Origin: Bacillota bacterium
GTDB lineage: Bacteria > Eremiobacterota > SpSt-956 > JAKJGF01
Direction: 5' to 3'
DNA length: 29,961 nucleotides
NCBI GenBank assembly: GCA_029555925.1
Contig: JAKPQU010000487.1
Location: 1-29,961, forward strand
The position numbers and the translations under genes are program-made. The notes beneath the pieces are model-generated. The model ran no database searches. It saw only the letters and a program-made list of their open reading frames with translations, and was not told the DNA's origin. This document shows positions 1 through 8,725 of this stretch, piece by piece; positions within the stretch are counted from its first letter, which is position 1; each line of letters starts with the position of its first letter.

Positions 1-42
1 TTTTTTCCTGTTATAATTACGTTATTATGAACTTAAAAGACA

Positions 43-73
43 CCCTCCCTTAATCCCTCCCTCAAGGGAGGGA
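43..73. repeat. C-rich inverted repeat
   Basis: CCCTCCCT occurs twice (43-50 and 55-62) and is followed at 65-73 by AGGGAGGGA, which can pair with 54-62. No T-run follows on either strand, so I do not call it a terminator. It looks like a dispersed intergenic repeat. The gene it would follow lies outside the window. Confidence 0.4.
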
Positions 74-142
74 AATAAGACGTTATTCCATAAGGGTAAT
101 ATTAATTTATAAAATCTTTTTTCTTAACTTAATGACATTGCA

Positions 143-192
143 CGTTACGGGTCACGGGAGCATATATGTATTATTTATGCTTACCTCAGTAA
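143..192 (-). repeat. partial copy of family II inverted-repeat element
   Basis: Read on the minus strand, this starts TTACTGAGGTAAGCATAAAT, continues through a run matching the left half of the copies at 8726 and 19641 (GCATAAATAATACATATATG then CTC), and enters heptad words (CGTGACC, CGTAACG). The right half with its closing terminal repeat is missing. It is therefore a truncated or solo end of the family. Confidence 0.6.
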
Positions 193-256
193 GTTTATAC
201 GTTACATACTGTATGTTGTTATTATGTATTGATGTGAGCAGTGAGTAAAACAGGAG

Positions 257-403
257 TTATAGTTAGTTTCATAACTATCCATAAATAATGACCTCGTAAT
301 GCGTAAAGTGTAATGCGTGATGCACAGGGATTAAACCCGTCACGCGTCACGCGTTACGCGTCACGACGACTTAAATACTAATAAGTTATGAAATACACTA
401 TAA
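257..403 (+). mobile_element. MITE-like element, family I, copy 1
   Basis: This 147-bp non-coding element has imperfect terminal inverted repeats. The left end begins TTATAGTTAGTTTCATAACT. The right end, reverse-complemented, begins TTATAGTGTATTTCATAACT. Inside are two arms of 7-base words, GTAATGC-type on the left (about 295-323) and GTCACGC/GTTACGC on the right (about 338-365), around a short GGGATTAAACCC core. The arms pair with each other if G-T wobbles are allowed, so an RNA copy would fold into one long hairpin. Near-identical copies lie at 13508-13655 and 29822-29961. No transposase is in the window, so any mobility would need help in trans. The ends suggest TA-type insertion, but no clear target duplication can be proven. 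Confidence 0.75.
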
Positions 404-429
404 TCACCTGCTCACTTAAATTTTATCAG

Positions 430-448
430 GTTATGAAATACACTATAA
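430..448 (+). repeat. solo right terminal repeat of family I
   Basis: The 19 bases GTTATGAAATACACTATAA match the right terminal repeat of the element ending at 403, only 27 bases upstream. They are not attached to a second element body. This suggests a deletion remnant or a one-ended event. Confidence 0.6.
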
Positions 449-519
449 ATAATATAGCATAAAATTCAATTATTTAATAGCTTACCATAATTGTTTTATA
501 ATGCAAAAATTTTTTTTAC

Positions 520-548
520 TTGAAGTAAGTACAAAAAACTGTTATAAT
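520..548 (+). promoter_or_regulatory. sigma70-type promoter for the pilin operon
   Basis: TTGAAG at 520-525 is separated by 17 bases from TATAAT at 543-548. A TG at 540-541 gives an extended -10. A start near 555 would leave a 5' leader of about 215 bases before the first pilin ATG at 771. That leader would contain the heptad hairpin at 627-723. The -10 sequence ACTGTTATAAT is also present upstream of the glpT-type gene. Confidence 0.55.
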
Positions 549-626
549 CTTTATATAAGTTTTCGTGAAGATACAAATATTCTTTATAAATTGAATAGAA
601 AGATTAAAGGATATAAGGGGTTGTCG

Positions 627-723
627 AAAAAATAACCTCATCATATTTACAGTCTATATCGTGACGCGTAACGCGTGACGCGAAGATAATAACTGTTCTA
701 ACAATTTGCCAGGGTTATTTTTT
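627..723. repeat. inverted repeat enclosing a GTRACGC heptad run
   Basis: AAAAAATAACC at 627-637 is perfectly inverted as GGTTATTTTTT at 713-723. Between them, at 660-682, lies a run of heptad words (GTGACGC, GTAACGC, GTGACGC). The stem sequence is unrelated to families I and II. It sits in the probable 5' leader of the pilin operon, where it could form an RNA hairpin. Confidence 0.5.
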
Positions 724-770
724 TACAGTCTCTAAATTTTCTTAAATATGAAAGGAACTATCTATTCCTG

Positions 771-1259
771 ATGAAGAAAGGGTTTACTCTTATTGAAATC
801 TTACTCGGTACAGGCCTGGCAGGTGTGTTACTTGTAATGATGTGCGGTGTATTTGTCTACGGTCTTAATGCCATAGAAAAAGGCCGTATAAGGACTACAG
901 CATTAAACCTTGCTGACAGAAAAATTTCGGAATCTCATAATATGATGAAAATATTAACACCCGAAGGAAAAATAAAAGGTGATAAATTGAGTGCTGTTAT
1001 TTCCAATAGCAAGGTAATAAAGTTCAACGGGAGCAATGTTAATCCGGCAGAAAATTATCCTATATGGGATCCCGGCGGTGTTTCTGTAGAAGCAGAAGGA
1101 ACTGTTACAATAAAAGGTACAGGAGATTTCAATTATATATATGCTTTAACAGACTACGCTGATAATATAAAAAAAGTTAGTATTGAAGTATACTGGCTGG
1201 AAGGTAAAGTTGGTTCTAAAAAAATTTTTCTGGAAAGTCTCGTATCCAGACATCAGTAG
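771..1259 (+). CDS. type IV prepilin-like protein (minor pilin/pseudopilin)
   Basis: The 162-residue product begins MKKGFTLIEILLG, a class III (prepilin) signal. A prepilin peptidase would cut after Gly4 and methylate Phe at +1. Glu is at +5, followed by a hydrophobic helix of about 20 residues. The rest is a short globular domain that I do not recognise. It is the first of three closely spaced genes with prepilin-type N termini, which fits a minor pilin or pseudopilin set of a type IV pilus or type II secretion-like machine. AAAGGA lies about 15 bases before the ATG, a rather long spacing. No peptidase, ATPase or platform gene is in the window, so the machine itself cannot be identified. Confidence 0.88.
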   Translation: MKKGFTLIEILLGTGLAGVLLVMMCGVFVYGLNAIEKGRIRTTALNLADRKISESHNMMKILTPEGKIKGDKLSAVISNSKVIKFNGSNVNPAENYPIWDPGGVSVEAEGTVTIKGTGDFNYIYALTDYADNIKKVSIEVYWLEGKVGSKKIFLESLVSRHQ

Positions 1260-1280
1260 CAAAGGCAGGAAAAATCTTTA

Positions 1281-2045
1281 ATGATACAGTTTTCAAGTAA
1301 AGGGGCATTACTATCGCAAAATACGCGCTTCATGCCGCGATGTCCACATAAAAAAGGGGGCTTTTCCATTGCTGAACTGGCTATAGTAATAGTAATTTTT
1401 TCATTTATTCTGGTTGCCATTTATACAATTCTAGACTCAGGTCTTAAAGCATGGAATATAGGAGAAAAACGTACTGACTTGCAGAATAACGGGGAAATAA
1501 TCCTGAGAAGAATGGTTCATGAAATGTCTATAGCAAGCCAGAGATCACTTGTCATGGATATTTCAGGTCATGAGAGAAGTACAGGGGATATTGTGCATGA
1601 ATATATATGTTTTGAATCTCCGGTAAAAGACGGGGAATTCAAATATCAAAAAGACAAATTTGGAACACCTATCTGGAATGGATATATAATATATTATGTC
1701 CATGAACAGGATACAGATACAGATCCCAACGGCATAAACATACCCAAAAAACTTTACAGAAGATATATTGACCATGGAGAAAGAGCAATGCCTGTACCGG
1801 TAAGCAATATAGAATCTTTACTTACAGTGCCTTCCTCCCCTTCTCCCGAACACAGAGAAATAGCTACCAATGTAGACACCTTTGATGTTACGAGAGACGG
1901 GTTTATTGTAAAGATAAAACTTGTATACAGAAAAGCCATTACAGATAGAAAACAGGAAGGGGCAAATTATTCCATTTCAGGAACGGCAAACAATAAAGGC
2001 AATGATTATTTTGAATTACAGGCATCGGTAGAACCGAAAAATTAA
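1281..2045 (+). CDS. type IV prepilin-like protein with a long leader (PilW/GspJ-like)
   Basis: The 254-residue product has the prepilin motif GGFSIAELAIVI, with cleavage expected after Gly27 and Glu at +5 of the mature chain. The 27-residue leader is long and ends in basic HKK. A shorter leader from Met18 (1332) is possible. I keep 1281 because AGGA at about 1268 gives it a good ribosome site. The hydrophobic helix is followed by a region (ILRRMVHEMSIAS) typical of PilW/GspJ-type minor pilins. The gap from the upstream prepilin is 21 bases, so the two are cotranscribed. A minor-pilin role is inferred from the fold signal and neighbours. Confidence 0.87.
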   Translation: MIQFSSKGALLSQNTRFMPRCPHKKGGFSIAELAIVIVIFSFILVAIYTILDSGLKAWNIGEKRTDLQNNGEIILRRMVHEMSIASQRSLVMDISGHERSTGDIVHEYICFESPVKDGEFKYQKDKFGTPIWNGYIIYYVHEQDTDTDPNGINIPKKLYRRYIDHGERAMPVPVSNIESLLTVPSSPSPEHREIATNVDTFDVTRDGFIVKIKLVYRKAITDRKQEGANYSISGTANNKGNDYFELQASVEPKN

Positions 2046-2088
2046 ATATGTTACTATTATAAAATAAATAAAAAAGGAGAGAAAATTC

Positions 2089-4755
2089 ATGAAAAATTCA
2101 GATAACGGTATGGTTCTTATAAGTATACTTCTTTTAACAGTTCTCCTGACAATGCTTACTGTATCAATGGTTTTTATAAGCACCAACCATCTTCAAATGA
2201 TGGGAAATATAGAACAGAAAATGATTGCCCTGAAAGCTGCAGAAGCTGCGGCAGAATATGCCATGACCAGACTGAATATTCCCGATCGGCCATGGGCCGT
2301 GTGGGATCCAAACCATGAAACTCCTTCAACGTCCGATGATAGCCCGGATCCAAACGCAAATATTACTCTTCGGTTAAAAGGAGCCACTGCCTATATAAAT
2401 TTTACAGGAAGCCAGTATCTTTCATATAATAATCTTAAAGGTCAAAATCCTGTAAATAGAAGCATTATCGGTGAAACAAAACTATCGGGAACTATTCCTG
2501 CGTACAGTGCCGAACTGATCTGTATCGGGAAAGCAGGGCCTGAAAATGGGGATGGCCCGATAAAATATGTGAAGGTTATTTTTATAAGAAACGACATATA
2601 TCCCTATCCCATAAATTCAGATGGCCAGATAGATTTTGAAAGCGCGGGAGACATAAAAATATTCGGCAATAATTCAACTGCTCCCGGTTACATACATTCA
2701 AACTGGGACGGAGATACGGAAGATATAAATAATCCGAATTATTACAGCATCAAATCAGAACTGGGCAGCGGAAATGTAGATATGCTGGGAGGAGTGGCAT
2801 CTGCAGTAGGTCCAATAAAATTGAACAGGGCCCAGGAGAAAGATGTAGTTGTAGCTATGAACCCCGATGGCAGAGAAGAATTTGAAGACATTGATATAGA
2901 CAATGTCCTTAAAAATGCAAAAGATACAGGACCGAAGGAAGTGGAACCTGGAACATTTATAGTGACACCGAGATATTATATAAAAGAAGGTATAAAAAAT
3001 GAACAGGGACAGGATTTTAACCTAATTAGTGCCGCTGTAAAAGGCTTTGAGTCAAAAGGGGGAAGTCTGTCCCCAGAACAACATATACCGGGTCTGCTCA
3101 GTAAATTAAAGGGGTGCAACGAACCGGGCTTTCCTCCTGATGTTGAAGAATTAAAACAGACAACCTATAAGCCTGAAGATGGATGGACTGTTAATTTTAC
3201 AGCAAAATCAACACAGGACTGGATTACCGTTATGGAAGCACACGGGGAAAATGAATTCAAAGACTCGAAGGGCAAGGTTCTTGGATGGGACAGAGCTGTA
3301 GCCACAAAATACTGGATAGGTGTGGACTGGAAATTAACTGCCTCAAGACAGGAGCAATATCAGGATCCCAACACAGGTGAATGGAAAGAAAAAACTGTAA
3401 CTGAAACTCAGCAAAACACATGGAGCCATCTGGGGCCTATGAGTGAAATAGGAGATGTTTCCTTCACTCTTGATGCAACTAACAACTGGGGTAACAAACC
3501 TCCTCCGGAGGAAGTAATCAACTCGTGCGGATATGTATTCGGCCTGGCAAAACTGAATTCAAACGGAGATCTCACGAAGTTTGTTCAGGAAGGCCAGTGT
3601 AACGGAGAACTCGGACTGGATCTTAAAGTAAATCAAGAAGGAGACACGTTACTCTGTGACCTGAATCTTGTAAAAGATATTTATGTATGCAAAGATGAAA
3701 CAAGTAAACCGGCACCGGAAGATTACAAAATTCCTTTAAAATACCTGGCCTATAATCCGGAAGATCCTTCCTATAAAAATCCGCAGCCCAATGTTTTCTG
3801 CATAAGCGGCGAACAGTTTTCCGTACTTTACGGAGAACCTCCCAAAAGCCTCAATGAAATATACCAGAATTCATTAATAGAGCAAACAAATGTAAGTCCC
3901 AAACTTACCCTTCATTTAAACGAGCACAGTATTTATTCCGACTCTCATGTAGCAATAGGAGCGGAAGTAGAGGGGAAAGGAACCCTTGTATCACGCGGTA
4001 AAATGGGATATATTTACGGCATGCAAAGCAATGAAGCAATAGCTCTCTCCGGTGATGATCTAATTCTATCTACAAACAACCAGTCGAATATTGATGTAAG
4101 AGGCGTTCTCTATTCAGATGATGATACATGGCTAATACCTTTAAATAATGATTCTCCCCTGGCCACACAGGGAAATGTAATGGAATATAAACTGGGAAAG
4201 GAATATTCTGACGGCAGTGATAAAATAATATTCAGCTATAATCCTTCTCCTCCTGTAAACCCTGCTCCGACAACCATAAATATAGCTTCTGTAAAAACGC
4301 AGGATGGTGTAAAATACAGTGTTAATAATGTAGGAATAGAATACAACGGAACTGATTACGATTTCAGCAATTACAAACTTGATATAGAATGTGATATGAC
4401 ATCCAGTCCATTTACATACAGTGCAAAGCTCTATGAATACGACAAAACCAGTAAAACGTGGAAAAAAGTCAATCCTTTACCTCCCGAATACAGCCAGCCA
4501 ACACTGGATAATATAGGCAGGGTAATAGGAGCCAATTTCACAGTAGGTAAAGGAGATATAAATATAACAGGAAATCTTGTGGGACTTAATAATAATTCCA
4601 TCTATCCCGACGATGACGGTGGCAATAAATCAATTCATACGCAGGGAAAAGGAAAGATATTCTTTTATTATGATATGATAAGTGTCGGTAAACTTGCAAT
4701 GCTAAGAGGCGATAAGTTTAACGTAAGAAGAGCATGCTGGTGTGAACTTAATTAA
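2089..4755 (+). CDS. large PilX/GspK-like prepilin protein
   Basis: This 888-residue protein starts MKNSDNGMVLISILLLTVLL, a prepilin-type signal with cleavage likely after Gly7. Position +5 is Ser rather than Glu. Loss of Glu5 is a known feature of the GspK tip pseudopilin, and GspK/PilX-type proteins are the large members of these sets. The next stretch (MMGNIEQKMIALKAAEAAAEYAMTR, here cited as residues 38-62) resembles the PilX N-terminal domain. Beyond it lie over 800 residues of extracellular, Asn/Gly/Pro-rich sequence with no domain I recognise. AAGGAGAG precedes the ATG by about 8 bases. It is the third and last gene of the operon and is followed by a weak terminator hairpin. It may be a tip adhesin or surface protein. 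Confidence 0.85.
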   Translation: MKNSDNGMVLISILLLTVLLTMLTVSMVFISTNHLQMMGNIEQKMIALKAAEAAAEYAMTRLNIPDRPWAVWDPNHETPSTSDDSPDPNANITLRLKGATAYINFTGSQYLSYNNLKGQNPVNRSIIGETKLSGTIPAYSAELICIGKAGPENGDGPIKYVKVIFIRNDIYPYPINSDGQIDFESAGDIKIFGNNSTAPGYIHSNWDGDTEDINNPNYYSIKSELGSGNVDMLGGVASAVGPIKLNRAQEKDVVVAMNPDGREEFEDIDIDNVLKNAKDTGPKEVEPGTFIVTPRYYIKEGIKNEQGQDFNLISAAVKGFESKGGSLSPEQHIPGLLSKLKGCNEPGFPPDVEELKQTTYKPEDGWTVNFTAKSTQDWITVMEAHGENEFKDSKGKVLGWDRAVATKYWIGVDWKLTASRQEQYQDPNTGEWKEKTVTETQQNTWSHLGPMSEIGDVSFTLDATNNWGNKPPPEEVINSCGYVFGLAKLNSNGDLTKFVQEGQCNGELGLDLKVNQEGDTLLCDLNLVKDIYVCKDETSKPAPEDYKIPLKYLAYNPEDPSYKNPQPNVFCISGEQFSVLYGEPPKSLNEIYQNSLIEQTNVSPKLTLHLNEHSIYSDSHVAIGAEVEGKGTLVSRGKMGYIYGMQSNEAIALSGDDLILSTNNQSNIDVRGVLYSDDDTWLIPLNNDSPLATQGNVMEYKLGKEYSDGSDKIIFSYNPSPPVNPAPTTINIASVKTQDGVKYSVNNVGIEYNGTDYDFSNYKLDIECDMTSSPFTYSAKLYEYDKTSKTWKKVNPLPPEYSQPTLDNIGRVIGANFTVGKGDINITGNLVGLNNNSIYPDDDGGNKSIHTQGKGKIFFYYDMISVGKLAMLRGDKFNVRRACWCELN

Positions 4756-4762
4756 ATTTAGT

Positions 4763-4796
4763 GAGTGGAAATATTTTATTCACCACTCAAAATTTT
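4763..4796 (+). terminator. weak intrinsic terminator after the pilin operon
   Basis: GAGTGG (4763-4768) pairs with CCACTC (4783-4788) across a 14-base AT-rich loop and is followed by AAAATTTTT. The stem is only six base pairs. It lies 8 bases after the pilin operon stop and before the next promoter. Confidence 0.4.
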
Positions 4797-4806
4797 TGCA
4801 AAAATC

Positions 4807-4835
4807 TGGATAATTATTAAAAATACTGTTATAAT
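4807..4835 (+). promoter_or_regulatory. extended -10 promoter giving a probable leaderless mRNA
   Basis: TG at 4827-4828 plus TATAAT at 4830-4835 form an extended -10. The -35 position (TGGATA, 4807-4812) is poor. The ATG at 4843 begins only seven bases after the -10, about where transcription should start. No Shine-Dalgarno site fits in that space, so the transcript would begin at or next to the start codon. Confidence 0.55.
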
Positions 4836-4842
4836 ATAGTCT

Positions 4843-6173
4843 ATGTTAAATAAAATTTTAGATATATATAAACCGGCACCTCACAGTAAGAAGATTCCCC
4901 CGGATGAAGTGCCGCGGGAATACGAACGTTACCGCACTCAGATAATGATTACCATCTTTATCGGTTATGCCGGTTATTATTTTGTCCGCCAGAATTTCTC
5001 CATGGCAAAACAGTATTTAATCAATAACCTGCACTATACCACAGGTGACGTAGGTATTATAGCTTCGGCTCTGACAATAGCTTACGGAATAAGTAAATTT
5101 GTCATGGGAAATGTTTCCGACCGTTCCAATCCGAGATATTTTATGGCTACAGGCCTTATACTTTCAGGGGTTGTAAATCTTATCTTCGGTTTTCTCCCTT
5201 CTATGTATCTTATGATGGCCTTCTGGTTTTTAAACGGATGGTTTCAGGGCATGGGATGGCCTCCATGCGGGAGAACCATTACCCACTGGTTTTCTGACAG
5301 GGAAAGGGGAACCAAAATGGCCATATGGAATCTTGCCCATAATGTCGGAGGAGGCACAGTCGGCCCCTTGTAACTCTTTCACTTATGATTTTCATATCCT
5401 GGAAAAGTATTTTCTATGCTCCGGGTATGCTGGCAATTATTCTGGGCATAGGAATAATAATATTTTTACGTGATACTCCCCAGTCTGTAGGGCTTCCTCC
5501 CATAGAAGAATATAAAGACGATTACCCTGAGACTGCTATTGACGACAGGGAAAGGGAATTATCCTCAAAAGAAATACTTATGAATTTTGTACTCAACAAT
5601 AAATTTCTCTGGATTCTGGCACTGGCCAATGTATTTGTCTATGTTGTCCGTTACGGTGTTGTAAACTGGTCCCCAATATATCTTACAGATGTCAAGGGTT
5701 GTACACCGGAACTGGCAAGATGGCAGTTTTTAATATTCGAATATGCAGGTATTCCCGGCATGTTACTTTCAGGCTGGGCAAGTGATAAGATCTTCCACGG
5801 AAGACGGGCTCCTATGTCAGTAATTTATATGATAATAGTCACAGGAGCAGTGGTTCTTTACTGGCTCAATCCTCCCGGTCGTTTCTTCATAGACTCCATT
5901 ACCTTATTCGCTATAGGATTTCTGATCTATGGCCCCGTAATGCTTATAGGTATTGCAGCAGTAGATATTGTTCCCAAAAAAGCAGCAGGCACTGCAGCAG
6001 GATTTACAGGATTATTTGGTTATCTTGGGGCTACTGTTGCAGAAGCAGGTATAGGGAAAGTTGTTCAGTATTATAACTGGACAGGAGGTTTTATAGTTTT
6101 AATTGTCTCTGCATTACTGGCAATTGTGTTACTGGCTATGACATGGAATGTTCATGACAGAAGTAAAGAATAG
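4843..6173 (+). pseudogene. glpT: GlpT-type phosphate antiporter gene, frameshifted
   Basis: Two adjacent frames together make a full OPA-family major facilitator of about 443 residues, close to E. coli GlpT (452). The first frame (4843-5373) carries YYFVRQNF, GWFQGMGWPPCGRT and NLAHNVGGG. The second (from about 5371) carries RDTPQSVGLPPIEEYKDDYP, VVRYGVVNWSP and PKKAAGTAAGFTGLFGYLG. The substrate-site residues known in GlpT (Arg45, His165, Arg269) are all present. The frame breaks at 5370/5371, in CCCTTGTAACTC. Restoring one G gives PLVTLSLMIF and joins the halves seamlessly. The family exchanges glycerol-3-phosphate or a related organophosphate for Pi across the inner membrane. The rest of the gene is well conserved, so this is either a very recent mutation or a base error in the sequence. 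Confidence 0.85.
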
Positions 6174-6187
6174 TGAGTGGTCTTTAT

Positions 6188-6829
6188 ATGAATAATTCAA
6201 CGATTTATGTTTCAATAGTACTGTTTTCAATACTATTTATTTCTATTGTGCCTGCTCTATCCCAGTCACAGGAGGAATTGATAAAAGAAGGTAATAAACT
6301 GTTTGAAAAGGGCAAATATGAAGAAGCCATACAGTGTTACAATAAGGCAATAGAAATTTACCCCTATTCTGCCGATGCCTGGAGATATAAAGGAGACAGT
6401 CTTTATTTTCAAAGGAAATACAGAGAGGCAATTGTCTGTTATGATAAAACCCTGGAAATAGATGATAAATATTTCTTCGCCTGTCTGAATAAAGGTCTTT
6501 CCTATTACTATCTTACAGAATACAAAGAAGCAGTCAAATGGTACGACAGGGCAACGGAAATCAATCCTGCCTATACGAAAACCTGGATTAATAAAGGTAT
6601 AGCTCTTGCACAGATGAAAAAATACGATGATGCGATTTACTGTTATAACAGAGCCATAGAACTGGATGCTAAATGTAAAGATGCCTGGAATTATAAAGGT
6701 CTTGCTTTATTCAAACAGAAAAATTATGAAGAAGCAATATTATGTTATAATGAAGCCCTCAGGCTCGACCCGAACAACAAAGAATTCAAATATAATAAAG
6801 AAAAGGCTCTTAAGGCGTTAACTCGGTGA
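6188..6829 (+). CDS. exported TPR-repeat protein
   Basis: The protein has a Sec-type signal (MNNSTIYVSIVLFSILFI) with cleavage likely after PALS. About five tandem tetratricopeptide repeats follow, each with the YEEAIQCYNKAIEI pattern and about 34 residues apart, up to the C terminus. TPRs are protein-interaction scaffolds and no partner can be inferred. A GTG at 6173 overlaps the stop of the antiporter gene by one base and would add five residues. I prefer the ATG at 6188 because it gives a cleaner signal peptide. The tight spacing suggests cotranscription with the antiporter gene. The stop is TGA, which supports TGA being read as stop in this genome. Confidence 0.82.
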   Translation: MNNSTIYVSIVLFSILFISIVPALSQSQEELIKEGNKLFEKGKYEEAIQCYNKAIEIYPYSADAWRYKGDSLYFQRKYREAIVCYDKTLEIDDKYFFACLNKGLSYYYLTEYKEAVKWYDRATEINPAYTKTWINKGIALAQMKKYDDAIYCYNRAIELDAKCKDAWNYKGLALFKQKNYEEAILCYNEALRLDPNNKEFKYNKEKALKALTR

Positions 6830-6940
6830 GAGAGTCGTGAGTCGTGAGCGATAATCTATTTTAGATTTTGTACATAACTATATAAGTGTTTACTGTTCAC
6901 TGATTACTGTTCACTGTTCACTGTTCACTGGTCACTGTTC
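6828..6940. repeat. 7-base tandem repeats (GAGTCGT, then TTCACTG)
   Basis: GAGTCGT words occur around 6834-6847. From 6889 to 6937 there are seven consecutive 7-base units: TTTACTG, TTCACTG, ATTACTG, three TTCACTG, then GTCACTG. The array crosses the stop codon of the minus-strand gene ending at 6932, so its last residues (GEQ-stop) are encoded partly in the repeat. The bases between the two runs show nothing else. Confidence 0.75.
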
Positions 6941-8686
6941 TCCTGCCGGCTTCAATATACCCTTAACCATCATAGTACAATAAAGACTTTCCACGCCGCC
7001 CGGCGCTGCTCCCCATATTTTATCATCTGCCTTCGGCCATCCTGTTATCCTTTTACCGTCAAGAGTAAAAATGATTATCCTTTTCTCATAACATGTAAGA
7101 AAAGGAAGATACTCATTGGTGGCACAGGACAGAGTGCCGACTATTTCATCTCTTCTTTTCGGATCCGTTACCTGATTCAGTTCTTCCGCGAGTTTTTCCG
7201 TATCTATTTCTCTACCCTTATAGTTTATTTTCGGTGTAAGTCCTGAAGCTGTTTCTATAATAGATCCTTTATAATAAAAACGATTTAAGGATATGGACGG
7301 ATGTCCGTATTTTGAAAGCTGGGCACCGTTTTCTGCTGCGAGATCAAAATTTCCTTCCTGTAATATTGTTGCGTAAAGGTCAAGAGGGATAACCCTGATT
7401 TGAGCCGGTATACCGAATTTAGTAAGCTGTGAAGATGAAGCTTCTGCAAGTAAAATCAGATCGTTAAGACCGGCAGGAGAAACAATTTCCAGATTTATAT
7501 CCTTCCCGTCAGGCGTTAACCATATATTCCTTTTACCATCTTTTTTATATCCGGACTCGATAAGGATTTTTTCTGCTTTCCCCTGATTGTAATCGTATCT
7601 GGTAAGATCCTTGTAAAAATCCTCGCCGAGCCATTCTTTTCTGAAGGATTTCGGGATACCGAAACTGTAATCATCAACTGTTTCTCCGTAGCTGTAGGCC
7701 ACCTGTCTTACCATATCCCTGTTTATAATATGGGCTATGGCTTTACGGAAATTTAAATCCTGTACAGGGTATTTCCTGCAATTATAAATAAGTCCGAATT
7801 CACTCATGTCGTAGGGAGTAATAAGAGTAGTTCCGGGATTTCTCTTTAAAATTTCCTGTGCCACATCATAGGGACATGCAGGAGCAACTGCATCCACCTC
7901 CCCTGCCATAAGGTATGACCATACAACTTCATTACTCCCCCATCTCATAATTCTGATTTTCTTTATATGCACATTCTGTACTTCATAATACTGTTCATAT
8001 CTGTCAAGTAATATATCGGAAGACGTAACCTTACCTATTTTAAAGGGCCCTGTTCCTACCGGTAGAGAAGGATGGTATTTATAAAGAATTTCTCTTACTT
8101 TCTGTGATTCTTTATTGTATTCCAGGAGTGCTTTTGCATCCTTTTTATCTATATGCTTCTCTTTTTCTCTCAAATCGGGAATTAAATCTGCCCATTGACC
8201 GAAAATATGATGGGGTGATGTAATCGTTTCCGTAAGAACACGAATGTTATTAACAGGAGAAACCCTGTTCCATTTAAATACTACTGTTGTGTCATCAGGG
8301 CATTCTATATCCTGAAGATTCCGCCATACCTCCCAGTTTTTCAAATACCCTGTATAAAAGGTAGTTTTTACGTCACGTGAAGTAAATTTCTGTCCGTCAT
8401 GCCATGTAACCCCATGTTTTAATTTTACGGTAAGAGTAAGATGACCTTCTGTAAAGGATTCTCCGAGGCGCGGAATATATTCTTTTTCAGTCGGAATATA
8501 AACAAATAAAGGTTCATGAACAAAGGGACCTGCCACGCCAACTCCTCCGGGTGCCCAGGGATTTCCATGATAGGCAGGAGGAATATCCCAGTTCCCTGCC
8601 GTATAGAATACACCTTTTTCTGCCACTTTTTCAGTACAGCCCGAACATATAAATAAAATTATAAAGACAAGTAGATTTTTTATCAT
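6932..8686 (-). CDS. peptide/solute-binding lipoprotein of an ABC importer (SBP family 5)
   Basis: The 584-residue protein starts MIKNLLVFIILFICSGCTEK. It has a lipoprotein signal with lipobox ISGC-like ICSGC and lipidated Cys17. The body matches family 5 extracellular binding proteins (DppA/OppA/NikA): HEPLFVYIP, then VKLKHGVTWHDGQKFTSRDV, VGTGPFKI and FRKAIAHIINRDMV. The frame is open back to 8764, but that stretch runs into a repeat element. The lipoprotein start at 8686, with AGGA about 10 bases upstream, is the sensible choice. The protein would bind a peptide or similar ligand for a Dpp/Opp importer. Two permease genes of that type lie 17-19 kb away at 25914 and 27320, but no ATPase gene is present. 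Confidence 0.88.
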   Translation of the reverse strand: MIKNLLVFIILFICSGCTEKVAEKGVFYTAGNWDIPPAYHGNPWAPGGVGVAGPFVHEPLFVYIPTEKEYIPRLGESFTEGHLTLTVKLKHGVTWHDGQKFTSRDVKTTFYTGYLKNWEVWRNLQDIECPDDTTVVFKWNRVSPVNNIRVLTETITSPHHIFGQWADLIPDLREKEKHIDKKDAKALLEYNKESQKVREILYKYHPSLPVGTGPFKIGKVTSSDILLDRYEQYYEVQNVHIKKIRIMRWGSNEVVWSYLMAGEVDAVAPACPYDVAQEILKRNPGTTLITPYDMSEFGLIYNCRKYPVQDLNFRKAIAHIINRDMVRQVAYSYGETVDDYSFGIPKSFRKEWLGEDFYKDLTRYDYNQGKAEKILIESGYKKDGKRNIWLTPDGKDINLEIVSPAGLNDLILLAEASSSQLTKFGIPAQIRVIPLDLYATILQEGNFDLAAENGAQLSKYGHPSISLNRFYYKGSIIETASGLTPKINYKGREIDTEKLAEELNQVTDPKRRDEIVGTLSCATNEYLPFLTCYEKRIIIFTLDGKRITGWPKADDKIWGAAPGGVESLYCTMMVKGILKPAGEQ

Positions 8687-8725
8687 AATGAAAATTCCTG
8701 TTAAATTCAGCACCATGTGTTCCAT

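Noticed and set aside
6889..6940. CRISPR array
   Set aside because: The units are 7 bases, directly adjacent, without spacers, and no cas genes are present anywhere in the window.
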